NCBI GenBank assembly: GCA_018399255.1
Contig: JAGYPA010000008.1
Span: forward strand, 31,777-95,776
Direction of reading: 5' to 3'
Length of the DNA stretch: 64,000 bases
DNA from: Spirochaetales bacterium
Lineage (GTDB): Bacteria > Spirochaetota > Spirochaetia > JABMQR01
The notes under the pieces were generated by a model that did not search any database, was not told the origin of the DNA, and worked only from the letters and a program-made list of their open reading frames with translations. Position numbers and translations under genes: made by a program. Of the stretch, positions 1-7,611 are shown piece by piece; the first letter of the stretch is position 1; each line of letters begins with the position of its first letter.

Positions 1-945
1 GCATATTCCTTTTTACATTCGGGATTGTAGTTTATGCGGTATCAATCGGTGCTCATTCGGCAGGGATGGTTCCCGCTGCAGCGTTTTATCATACCGGAGA
101 ATGAACGAGGTTCGTATTTTGGGCGTCTTCGGTACAGCTGGCAAATAGTAGTATCTCTGTTTCTGCTGCTGGCAGCTTTGAGCGTTCAGGAGAATGCCGA
201 AACGGGGAAGCTTCAGATTATTATTCTTTTTGGTGCACTGCTTGTTATCGGCAGTGATTTTTTTGTAGTAAAGATTCCCGGAAAGGCTTCGAAGAGAAGG
301 GTCCCACCTTGAGGGTTATGTTGCTTCAGCAGTATCAAATAGATTACTGTCTGCCTTTAGTGTATATTCCAGCTTATGACAAGTTTTTTTGTCGCCTCTG
401 CAGTTCCGCTGGGTTTTGCTTTTCTTACTTTTGAGCTGCGTGCGGCAGATAATAGCCTTACCTTTCTTTCTGTATTTGCAAATCTTGCAACAATTCTTGG
501 ATTTATCACAGCAAGTCGTATTACTGATAAGTATGATAATAGTAAACTTATTTTTCTGGTTGAGTGTGTTTTTGGCATAATCTATATCCTGTTCATTTTT
601 ATGAGAACGGAAACTGCCTATAGTATGTATATGGTAATGCTCCTGATCCTTGCTGCGACAGCTGCTTTCTCGGTTTTCAGCGTGCTTGCCACAAAAAGAA
701 TGATGTTCCTGGTAAAAGAGAATAATATCAATATTTCATCTGCCCTTTGTTTTGGTTTGTACAGCGGCGGCATTGGGCTTTCCCGTCTTCTCAGCAGTCT
801 TGGAATCGAGTACCTTCCTGCTTCTACTGACGTTATGAATTTTCATCTTTCAGCGTATCACATGCTGTTTCTTTTTTTTGGAGCCGGTATCGCTTTCATG
901 CTGGTCATGGCAAGAAAGATCGGTAAGCATGTATGGTCTGACTGA
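1..945 (+). pseudogene. MFS-type transporter, broken by several frameshifts
   Basis: No single frame is open, but three frames read as successive pieces of one polytopic membrane protein. Frame 3 from base 3 gives a helix-like stretch (IFLFTFGIVVYAVSIGAHSA) that stops near 101. Frame 1 then carries IPENERGSYFGRLRY, which looks like an MFS cytoplasmic-loop motif, followed by further hydrophobic helices. Frame 2 supplies about 25 residues (HLEGYVASAVSNRLL) between about 302 and 375. Frame 1 resumes at 376 and runs through four or so helices to the stop at 945. At least three frame changes are therefore needed. The 5' end lies outside the window. The substrate cannot be told. Sequencing error is the alternative explanation, but three shifts in 400 bases favour decay. 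Confidence 0.6.
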
Positions 946-963
946 CAAGCCTCATGCTGCTTT

Positions 964-985
964 ATAATCCAGACATAATCCAGAC
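964..985. repeat. 11-bp unit repeated twice
   Basis: The unit ATAATCCAGAC occurs twice head to tail between the broken transporter and the 3' end of the fumarase beta gene. It is one of several intergenic short tandem repeats in this window. Confidence 0.7.
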
Positions 986-999
986 ATACACAAAACGAA

Positions 1000-1635
1000 T
1001 CAGCCATTAACATCCGTATATTCAAAATCGGCAGAGATATGAAGATTTTGATAGGCTTCAGGTTTGCGGCTTTCTGTAAGCTGCTTCAGTTCTGAAAAAT
1101 AGTTTCGTCCATGTGCGTCTATGTCCACAAAGAAGGGGCCAAACTGTTCAACCTCAATAAGCCAGGTTGCTTCAGTTTTTCCAAGCTCATCGAGAAAAAA
1201 CACATCAATAACCTTATGGACTTGATTTGAGAGCATATTTCCGCAAATACCGATTTTTGACAGATGCACTCCGGAGACCTCTTTCAGTGCAGCAGCTGTA
1301 TCCGGACCCATAGTAGTTTTCCCGATGAGAGTCCGAATTCCAAGCTTCCTGATAACTTGTCCAGAGTATTTTTCGAATCGTATCGAAGAGGTGGGTTCAA
1401 TAGATACGGTCTCCCACCCTTGTGCTGTTTTACGCATAACTGGTCCGGTATGAAAAAAGCAGTTCACCGTTGAAAAATCAAGAGGGGGGACTATGTCTTC
1501 ATTGACAGCTCGGATATGGAACCGGCTTCTCCCGGTAAACATTAAACCGGATACCGTTACAAGATCACCAAGTTTTAGACTTCCAGCCTGTTCCGGTGAA
1601 AGAGGGAGCTGCAGATCTATAATAGTGTTATTCAT
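1000..1635 (-). CDS. Class I fumarate hydratase / L(+)-tartrate dehydratase, beta subunit
   Basis: This is the C-terminal (beta) subunit of the two-subunit, iron-sulfur class I hydro-lyase family (FumA/FumB C-terminal domain, TtdB). It reversibly hydrates fumarate to malate or dehydrates a tartrate-like substrate in the cytoplasm. The 211 residues match TtdB-type length. Family-like segments are SGLMFTGRSRFHIRAV near residues 30-45, the HTGPVM stretch near 63-68, and IGKTTMGPDTAAAL near 104-117. The start overlaps the end of the alpha gene by 8 bases, so the two are translationally coupled. Sequence alone does not separate fumarase from tartrate dehydratase. Fumarase is the more general guess. 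Confidence 0.87.
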   Translation of the reverse strand: MNNTIIDLQLPLSPEQAGSLKLGDLVTVSGLMFTGRSRFHIRAVNEDIVPPLDFSTVNCFFHTGPVMRKTAQGWETVSIEPTSSIRFEKYSGQVIRKLGIRTLIGKTTMGPDTAAALKEVSGVHLSKIGICGNMLSNQVHKVIDVFFLDELGKTEATWLIEVEQFGPFFVDIDAHGRNYFSELKQLTESRKPEAYQNLHISADFEYTDVNG

Positions 1636-2542
1636 AGAAATCTCCTGAGTAGGTGACTTTCAGATCATCCCGCACTGTCGCTTTCCAGCGACGTCCTATG
1701 CAGCATTGTGCATTAACTGCTACAGGAAGCGCTGCCGTATGGGTTACCTCTTTCTCAATATGAACTCCCATAACTGCATAGGTTCCTTTCGCTCCCATCG
1801 GCCCGATATCAGCATCCAGAAATGCTTTTTCCAGAAGCATTTCCATATCAGCTGTATCCTTATCGGTATTCCGGGAACCAATCGGGCGCAGGACAGCAGC
1901 TTTCTTGGCCATGTGCATACAGATATCTGCTGTGCCTCCGATTCCTACACCTACTATGGCAGGAGGACACACTTTTCCGGCATAACAGCTTTCAATAACA
2001 GAGTCATAGATAAACTTGAGAATTCCTTCGCGTCCGTCGGCAGGATACATCATTCTGTAGAAGGTTCCGAAAATCTCTGACCCGCCTCCCTTTGGTGCAG
2101 CAATAATTTCCAGAGAGCCGGTATGCATATCGGTGTCAATGAAAGAGAGGTCGATAGCCGGTATTGCTTTTCCAAGGTTGTTTCCGGGGTTTTTGCGTGA
2201 AATCGGATCCACCATGGTAGGACGAAGGAAATTTTCTTCTGTGGCACGAATTACGGCAGAACGGGCAGCTTTCCAAAGAGAGGAGAAGCCGCCTTCGATT
2301 TCTGTGTGCTGATCAGCGGTAATGAAATAGAGGGGAAAACCTGTATCTGCGCATATAAGTCCCTTGCCTTTGCCGGCCATATCTGCATTTCGGAGGGTGG
2401 CGGCAAGATGTTCATGAGCAAGGGGCTCATGCTCCTTCTCCAGAGCTTTCTGCAGAAATAATGTAACATCTGACGGCATGTATACGGCTGCCCGCCGCAT
2501 AGATTCATACATAACCTCTTCGAGCAGTGATACTGGTATCAT
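1628..2542 (-). CDS. Class I fumarate hydratase / L(+)-tartrate dehydratase, alpha subunit
   Basis: This alpha subunit (304 residues) binds the catalytic [4Fe-4S] cluster. The three expected cysteines are visible, in ICADTGFP, GKVCPPAIVGVG and AQCCIGRRW, with the family motifs PKGGGSEIFG and VLRPIGSRN between them. The open frame extends 21 codons further upstream, but I start at the ATG at 2542 because GGAG lies about 10 bases before it and TtdA-type proteins begin at about this point. A hairpin repeat element fills most of the upstream gap. Oxygen-labile class I fumarase suits an anaerobic or facultative lifestyle. It could also accept fumarate made from aspartate, the product expected from the ectoine locus 10 kb away (inference). 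Confidence 0.88.
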   Translation of the reverse strand: MIPVSLLEEVMYESMRRAAVYMPSDVTLFLQKALEKEHEPLAHEHLAATLRNADMAGKGKGLICADTGFPLYFITADQHTEIEGGFSSLWKAARSAVIRATEENFLRPTMVDPISRKNPGNNLGKAIPAIDLSFIDTDMHTGSLEIIAAPKGGGSEIFGTFYRMMYPADGREGILKFIYDSVIESCYAGKVCPPAIVGVGIGGTADICMHMAKKAAVLRPIGSRNTDKDTADMEMLLEKAFLDADIGPMGAKGTYAVMGVHIEKEVTHTAALPVAVNAQCCIGRRWKATVRDDLKVTYSGDFYE

Positions 2543-2595
2543 TATAATTGACTCCTCTGTCTGTTCAGTCCGGTTTGATAGAAACCTCAGGTGTG

Positions 2596-2733
2596 GCTCT
2601 TGCAAAAAGCAAGAGCGACGTTTTTGTTAGAAGTTTGCATTTCAAATAATTAATTATTATATAATTAATTATTTGAATATGTAGGCAAACTTCAAAAGCC
2701 AATTTCAAAAATGCGAAGCATTTTGAAATTGGC
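2596..2733. repeat. Composite hairpin repeat element (full copy)
   Basis: Three nested inverted repeats lie end to end. The first is GCTCTTGC/GCAAGAGC with an AAAAA loop (2596-2616), followed by GACGTTTTT. The second is GAAGTTTGC at 2630-2638 pairing with GCAAACTTC at 2685-2693 and enclosing a long AT palindrome. The third is a GCCAATTTCAAAA...TTTTGAAATTGGC hairpin at 2698-2733. On the minus strand the last hairpin is followed by TTTT, so it could terminate the tlpA-ccdA transcript. Partial copies occur at 6892, 60053 and 63975. Confidence 0.8.
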
Positions 2734-2743
2734 TCAATTGCCT

Positions 2744-3760
2744 CTACAGCCCCTGGAAGGTAAGCCAGGCTGCCAGAAACCGTCCGACATCAAAGACTCC
2801 AGTAAAGGCGAGAAGAGAACCGACCAGGAGAAGGACAGCAAAGATACTTCTCACCAACGGCGGCCGCTTTTTATCCGCAGCAGATTCGACTTCAGGGGCT
2901 TTTTCGCTGCCCGCCTCAGCCTCGACGGCAGTGTTTTGTTCTTTGCCTCGGGAAAAATTCCGGTAGGCAGAGCGGAACAGCAGCAGAGAGGGAATGAGGA
3001 AAATCAGCCCGGCAATAAATGCCGTTACTGCTGGATGAGCTTCGGCTGTGGATTCTACCCAGTAAGCAGCCTGAAAGAGATACATATTGATTTTATTGAG
3101 CTGGCCGGTAAATATCAGAATGCCGATGAGGACGAGAAAAATGCCGCTTCCCACCTTAATTGCATGAAGATGCCTGCTGACTTTTGAAAACATCCGCTGA
3201 AAGCTGGCAATGAATATACCGGCAATGATAAAGGGCAGACCCAAGCCGAAAGAATAGATGAGCAGCAGCAGTGCTCCCTGCCCGACCGCTCCGGAACCGC
3301 TGGCAAGAAAAAGGATTGAAGCAAGTATAGGCCCTATGCAGGGCGTCCAGCCTGCTCCGAAGGCCATGCCAAGCAGTAGTGAACCAAAGATGCCGTTCGG
3401 ACGCCTGGAAAAATGAAAACGCTTTTCCAGATTCAGCAGCTTCCAGAAATCGAATATGAAGTTCAGTCCAAGTACCATTACCACAATTCCGGCGGTAATA
3501 TTTATGTAGCGGTTGATACCGCTCAGAGCTATACCTACACCGCTGAAAAAAACGCCGAGCAGGGTGAATACAGCGGTGAATCCCAGCACAAAAAGCAGCG
3601 AGTTGACAAGGAGAAGAGCCCTGCCCCGCCGGCTCTCCTCAAGTTCTGAGAGACTTATTCCTCCGATATAGGTGAGATAAGAGGGGATCACCGGGAAAAC
3701 ACAAGGAGAGAGGAAGGAGACGAGCCCCGCTGCAAAAGCTATGAAAATTGATACATCCAT
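2744..3760 (-). CDS. ccdA: CcdA/DsbD-type membrane thiol reductant transporter
   Basis: A polytopic inner-membrane protein that passes electrons from cytoplasmic thioredoxin to periplasmic thiol-disulfide proteins. The two redox cysteines sit in the expected places: SPCVFPVIPSYL in helix 1 and GWTPCIGPIL in the fourth helix region. At 338 residues it is longer than minimal CcdA (about 220-240). The extra part includes two more predicted helices and a charged linker (near residues 268-300) before a final helix. It lies downstream of the TlpA-like gene on the same strand, its likely redox partner, separated by about 115 bases that hold a 9-bp tandem repeat. No strong Shine-Dalgarno is seen. Confidence 0.88.
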   Translation of the reverse strand: MDVSIFIAFAAGLVSFLSPCVFPVIPSYLTYIGGISLSELEESRRGRALLLVNSLLFVLGFTAVFTLLGVFFSGVGIALSGINRYINITAGIVVMVLGLNFIFDFWKLLNLEKRFHFSRRPNGIFGSLLLGMAFGAGWTPCIGPILASILFLASGSGAVGQGALLLLIYSFGLGLPFIIAGIFIASFQRMFSKVSRHLHAIKVGSGIFLVLIGILIFTGQLNKINMYLFQAAYWVESTAEAHPAVTAFIAGLIFLIPSLLLFRSAYRNFSRGKEQNTAVEAEAGSEKAPEVESAADKKRPPLVRSIFAVLLLVGSLLAFTGVFDVGRFLAAWLTFQGL

Positions 3761-3816
3761 TTCTAACCGCCCGTTCTGGTGAGTTTTTTACTGCTTCCTG
3801 CCGGCAGGAAGTTTCC

Positions 3817-3875
3817 GAGAGCGCCGAGAGCGCCGAGAGCGCCAAGAGCGCCAAGAGCTCCAAGATCTCCGAGAG
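3817..3875. repeat. 9-bp tandem repeat, about 6.5 units
   Basis: The unit GAGAGCGCC drifts to AAGAGCTCC over about six and a half copies and ends at the stop codon of the TlpA-like gene. It fills much of the tlpA-ccdA spacer. A low-complexity open frame across it (LSALSALS) is only a by-product of the repeat. Confidence 0.85.
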
Positions 3876-4418
3876 CTAATACTCGAGCACCTTCTCAAAC
3901 AGGTCGGTAATTTCCGGGGTATCCCATTCACGGGCCCCTACAAACATACTGAGAATATTACCGTTCCGGCCTATGATATAGCTGGTAGGAATACTGCGGG
4001 CACCATAGATCGATCCGACAGAACTTCTTTCGTCGAGAAGAACGGGAAAGGTCATCTCGTATTCATCAACAAATTTTGCTACCGTGCTCTTCCTTTCGGC
4101 AAGATTTACGGCTACGATCTCGAGCCCATCATCTTTATATGCATCATAGAGCTCCTGCATCGAGGGTATCTCGTACTTGCAGGGGCCGCACCAGGTTGCC
4201 CAGAAATTAAGAAACACTACCTTGCCGCGATAATCTTCCAACTCCACATTCTCGTCGGAGAGGTTCTTCAATGTGAAGTTGATCGAGGGAAGCGTTTCTC
4301 TCGCGATGGAAAAACCGAGGTTCAGGAAATCCTGGTTGATTGATTCCAACGTCACGGCTGAGACCGATACGATGGTCAGAACAAGCAGAAAAACGATAAG
4401 AAAGCTGATTTTTTTCAT
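3876..4418 (-). CDS. TlpA/ResA-like extracytoplasmic thiol-disulfide oxidoreductase
   Basis: A periplasmic thioredoxin-fold reductase of the TlpA/ResA group. An N-terminal hydrophobic segment (residues 5-22) serves as signal or anchor. The thioredoxin domain starts near residue 45 and has the active site WCGPC at residues 76-80 (context NFWATWCGPCKYEIPSM) and the cis-proline region SIPTSYIIG. Reduction by the downstream CcdA protein is the usual partnership. Length (180 residues) is typical. The substrate (cytochrome c haem-site cysteines or other periplasmic proteins) is unknown, as no cytochrome gene is nearby. Confidence 0.88.
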   Translation of the reverse strand: MKKISFLIVFLLVLTIVSVSAVTLESINQDFLNLGFSIARETLPSINFTLKNLSDENVELEDYRGKVVFLNFWATWCGPCKYEIPSMQELYDAYKDDGLEIVAVNLAERKSTVAKFVDEYEMTFPVLLDERSSVGSIYGARSIPTSYIIGRNGNILSMFVGAREWDTPEITDLFEKVLEY

Positions 4419-4607
4419 GTTTTTTACCTTACCTTTTGTGTAAGATAATTTATAAAAAGAACGAAGTCAAGAAAAAATATGCCTTTTATGTAAGTCGGGC
4501 TGCTGTCTCTTTGCAATCTTGTGGTATACTATGCAGCGAAGCCCGATTGTCAGCCAGCACGCTGTCTTAAAAGATGGTGTGCTGTTGGAAATCCAGGAGG
4601 TTATCAG

Positions 4608-5084
4608 CTGAACACACTGATTGTTTTCCGTCATGCAAAATCTGACTGGACCCAGTCCAGTATTCCCGATTTTTCCCGGCCCCTGAAGCGGAGGGGATCT
4701 AAAGCCGCTGCTCAGACAGCTGCCAAGATCCGGAATCTGGGAATTAAGCCTGATCTCCTCATCTCGAGCCCGGCTCTCAGGGCGCTCGAAACGGCCGGGC
4801 TGGCAGCCGATGTCTTTGATATCAATCGGAATTCGATAATAACTGCTGCTGCGCTCTATCAGGGCACCCCTACAGATTATTTCAATGCAGTCTCTTCCTC
4901 TGCTGCGAACATGCAGACAATCTGCATATTCGGCCATAACCCTGAAATCAGCGATTTCGCCTCGATTCTGGCCCAGCAGGAGATTTACCTCCATACCGGA
5001 ACAGCTGTCGTCTTCGATATTGGTGTGTCCTGGAAAGAACTGGAAACTGCTGAGCAGTTCATGATTCTTTCATCTGGAAATTGA
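4608..5084 (+). CDS. SixA-like histidine phosphatase
   Basis: A small single-domain member of the histidine phosphatase superfamily, 159 residues, close to E. coli SixA (161). Conserved parts: FRHAKSDW (the RHG-type motif with catalytic His), SSPALRALETA, and GHNPEISDFA with the second His. The open frame extends to 4521, but the upstream residues are unlike the family. A perfect AGGAGG at 4595-4600 sits 7 bases before a CTG at 4608, directly followed by codons for NTLIVFRHAK. I therefore place the start at this rare CTG codon. The physiological target is unknown; SixA acts on phosphohistidine in signalling or PTS proteins. Confidence 0.82.
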   Translation: MNTLIVFRHAKSDWTQSSIPDFSRPLKRRGSKAAAQTAAKIRNLGIKPDLLISSPALRALETAGLAADVFDINRNSIITAAALYQGTPTDYFNAVSSSAANMQTICIFGHNPEISDFASILAQQEIYLHTGTAVVFDIGVSWKELETAEQFMILSSGN

Positions 5085-5245
5085 CCAGCTGCAGAGTCTG
5101 TCATCACATTCCCTTCAGATTAAACCTGCAGACATCTTTTCCCAGCCCGCATTATATTGTAGAATTGAGCAATAGAGATAATTTCATGCTGAATGCATTT
5201 TGAAATTTAGAAGATTATTATGATCTGTACGCAAGGAGCCGATTT

Positions 5246-6007
5246 ATGAAAAGTACTGGCAGCCTGCCGGAAACGGTCACCCATGCTCTCGAAGCATTTC
5301 TCCCCCAGCTCAAAGCCACGTATGAAAAATCACTGGTGATGACGGCGCTTTACGGCAGTGCCCCTGCCGGCAGCTGGGTTAAAGGGGTATCGGATATCAA
5401 CATTCTGGCTGTCGTAGACAAGGCAGACCCTGGACGTCTGATTGCCCTCGGGAAAAAAGCCCGCAAAACTCTAGAGAAATACCGGATAACCCTGCACCTC
5501 CTTTCAAAGCAGGAGCTGCTCACATCTTCCGATATTTTCCCTGTGGAATATCTGGAACTTCAGGATGCCATGGTTCTGCTGCAGGGTGTAAATCTGTTTT
5601 CCGAGATGAAAATTGAAGCTGCCAACCTGCGTCATCAGGTTGAGTCAATGCTTCGCGGAGGGGTGCAGACCCTGCGCCGGATCCTCATTATGACGGCAGG
5701 TCGGAATAAGCTGCTGCTTTCCGCCCTCAGGGACTGGTCCGGCTCCCAGCTCTCCCTTTTCAAGGCTTTGGAACGGCTAACCCGATCTGATAAAGAATCC
5801 AACGGTATGGCCGCTTACCAGAATCCAGCTGAACTCACGACACTGCTGGGAGAGCGCCTGAACATTGACCCTCACCCCCTTCAGGAGCTGCTGGAGCTTC
5901 GCACACGGTCGGCAGAACCGGACGCTGCCGAAAAGACGGCAACAGCTGTTCAAGCCCGGTACCTTGCCCTGCTGGAGGTGGTTGATACCTATGAAGCCAA
6001 AAAATGA
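5246..6007 (+). CDS. Nucleotidyltransferase-domain protein
   Basis: The N-terminal half has the polymerase-beta-type nucleotidyltransferase signature: ALYGSAPAGSWVKGVSDINILAVV, a GS motif followed by D-x-N rather than the canonical D-x-D. About 150 further residues are largely helical with no recognised domain. The stop overlaps the start of the TPM-domain gene by 17 bases, so the two are co-translated, and LemA follows. The substrate is unknown. The second acidic metal ligand appears to be asparagine (SDIN), so activity may be altered; related minimal transferases and anchor-type NTases show similar changes. Confidence 0.6.
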   Translation: MKSTGSLPETVTHALEAFLPQLKATYEKSLVMTALYGSAPAGSWVKGVSDINILAVVDKADPGRLIALGKKARKTLEKYRITLHLLSKQELLTSSDIFPVEYLELQDAMVLLQGVNLFSEMKIEAANLRHQVESMLRGGVQTLRRILIMTAGRNKLLLSALRDWSGSQLSLFKALERLTRSDKESNGMAAYQNPAELTTLLGERLNIDPHPLQELLELRTRSAEPDAAEKTATAVQARYLALLEVVDTYEAKK

Positions 6008-6809
6008 CCGCCGACCGGGCAGGCTGGCCCTGGTTCTGACGCTGATCCTGATCATAGCCGGATCATTCGGGATATCCGGGGTTTTCGGGGCAAACCCGGA
6101 GTATCCTCAGCCGCGCGGCTATGTGAACGACTTTGCCGATGTGATTTCTGCCGCGGATGAGAGAAAGATTGAACAAGTCGCAAAGGCCCTCGAAGAGGTC
6201 GGAAACATCGAGCTCGCCGTTGCGGTAATTGCATCTCCGGGTGATGACAGCCTTGAAGATTATTCCATCGGCCTGGCTGAATTCTGGGGGATCGGCAGAA
6301 AGGATACCGATGAGGGGCTCCTTTTCCTGCTGGCGATCGAATCCCGTGAGGTCAGAATCGAGGTCGGCTACGGCCTCGAGGGGGATCTGCCCGACGGTCT
6401 CACCGGCAGCATTCTTGACCGCTATGTCATTCCCCTCTTTAAAAAAGGAGACTTTTCCGGCGGGATGCGGGAAGGCAGTCTTGCCTTGGCGGCAACGCTT
6501 GCCGAAAAACGGGATTTTGATTTAGAGAATGTTTCAGTTGAATCATACTCCGCGGCGGGAAAAGAGGAAGATACAGACAACCCGTTGGCAGGAATCATTT
6601 TTGCGATTTTTATTTTAACCTTTGTTCTGGGCGGTCGTCGTCGGCTTCTGCCATTCCTGCTGCTTGGGCATATGGCCGGTCGAAGCTCCCGCGGAGGGGG
6701 TTTCGGCACCCATACCGGGGGCGGCGGCTTCGGCAGTTCAGGTTCAGGCGGTTTCGGGGGATTCAGCGGCGGCAGTTTTGGCGGCGGCGGAGCTTCCCGT
6801 TCCTTCTAA
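5991..6809 (+). CDS. TPM-domain (YgcG-like) membrane protein with Gly-rich tail
   Basis: A secreted or membrane-tethered TPM domain protein. An N-terminal hydrophobic segment (about residues 12-32) precedes the TPM domain, which begins at YVNDFADVISAADERKIE and contains the family-like EVRIEVGYGLEGDLPDG. A second membrane segment follows (GIIFAIFILTFVLGG), then a tail of GGGFG/GGSFGGGGASRSF, normal for this family. I chose the ATG at 5991, after GGAGGT, over an upstream frame start at 5865. This family is commonly encoded next to LemA, which is the next gene. The role is poorly defined, with envelope quality control or photosystem repair proposed for relatives. Confidence 0.85.
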   Translation: MKPKNDRRPGRLALVLTLILIIAGSFGISGVFGANPEYPQPRGYVNDFADVISAADERKIEQVAKALEEVGNIELAVAVIASPGDDSLEDYSIGLAEFWGIGRKDTDEGLLFLLAIESREVRIEVGYGLEGDLPDGLTGSILDRYVIPLFKKGDFSGGMREGSLALAATLAEKRDFDLENVSVESYSAAGKEEDTDNPLAGIIFAIFILTFVLGGRRRLLPFLLLGHMAGRSSRGGGFGTHTGGGGFGSSGSGGFGGFSGGSFGGGGASRSF

Positions 6810-6891
6810 GCCGGAAGCGGGCAGAAGCGGGCCGGAATCGGCCGAAATCCGAACAGGCGTAATAAAAATATATCATGAGGAAACTTCAAAA

Positions 6892-6928
6892 GGCAATTTC
6901 CTGAAGTGTGAAGCATTTTGAAATTGCC
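6892..6928. repeat. Hairpin repeat, right module only
   Basis: GGCAATTTC at 6892-6900 pairs with GAAATTGCC at 6920-6928. The inner GAAGCATTTTGAAATTG and the preceding AAACTTCAAAA match the right end of the full element at 2685-2733. It lies between the TPM and LemA genes and could reduce read-through or stabilise the upstream mRNA. Confidence 0.7.
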
Positions 6929-6971
6929 TCTCATTATATTAGAAAGATAAAAGATAGGAGCTTTGTGCAGT

Positions 6972-7550
6972 ATGTCAGGGAAAAAACTTTCACCATTAAT
7001 TCTCGTTCTGATTGTTCTGGCTGTTCTGGTGGTTATCGGAGGGTCCTGGTTTGTCTCCACCCGCAACCGGCTGGTCAGCAGCCAGCAGGATATCGAGGCT
7101 GCCTGGGCGGAAATCGATAATCAGCTGCAGCGCCGATTTGACCTCATTCCCAATCTTGTCGAAACGGTAAAGGGGTATGCTGCCCAGGAAGAGAGCATAT
7201 TTACCCAGATAGCTGAAGCCCGCAGCCGTATGGCCGGAGCCTCAGGCGTAGAGGAAACAGCGGAAGCCTACAACGGGATGGAAAGTGCTCTTTCCCGCCT
7301 GCTTGTCGTGGTTGAACAGTACCCGGACTTGAAATCCAACGAGAACTTCATTCGGCTCCAGGATGAACTGGCCGGTACCGAGAACCGGATAGCCGTTGCC
7401 CGAAAGCGATATAATGATCAGGTGCTGATTTTCAACCGGGCAATCATTATGTTTCCGGCAAACCTGGTGGCCGGAGGGCTGGGGTTAGCAAAGCAGGATT
7501 ATTTTGAAATCGACAATGCAGCCCGGGCTGCCCCGAAAGTGGAATTCTAG
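6972..7550 (+). CDS. LemA family protein
   Basis: A LemA family membrane protein of 192 residues: one N-terminal helix (about residues 9-27) followed by a helical-bundle domain. Family signatures are the run after the helix (WAEIDNQLQRRFDLIPNLVE), YPDLKSNENFIRLQDELAGTENRI and ARKRYNDQVLIFNR. I start at the ATG at 6972, since AGGAG at 6956-6960 is 11 bases upstream; an in-frame TTG at 6963 sits too close to it. Pairing with the TPM gene is the common arrangement. Molecular function is unknown; the family is often called membrane-shaping or stress-associated. Confidence 0.9.
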   Translation: MSGKKLSPLILVLIVLAVLVVIGGSWFVSTRNRLVSSQQDIEAAWAEIDNQLQRRFDLIPNLVETVKGYAAQEESIFTQIAEARSRMAGASGVEETAEAYNGMESALSRLLVVVEQYPDLKSNENFIRLQDELAGTENRIAVARKRYNDQVLIFNRAIIMFPANLVAGGLGLAKQDYFEIDNAARAAPKVEF

Positions 7551-7611
7551 TCTGCCGACCCGGACTGCCGGCAGTTTCCGGTCTGCCGACAGTTTCCGGG
7601 TCAAGAGCTGA

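Noticed and set aside
3639..3863. Minus-strand frame with repeated LSALSALS
   Set aside because: The sequence is produced by the 9-bp tandem repeat and the ccdA leader; no real protein features.
5085..5245. Possible promoter or RNA between the phosphatase and nucleotidyltransferase genes
   Set aside because: No convincing -35/-10 pair or stable stem was found by eye.
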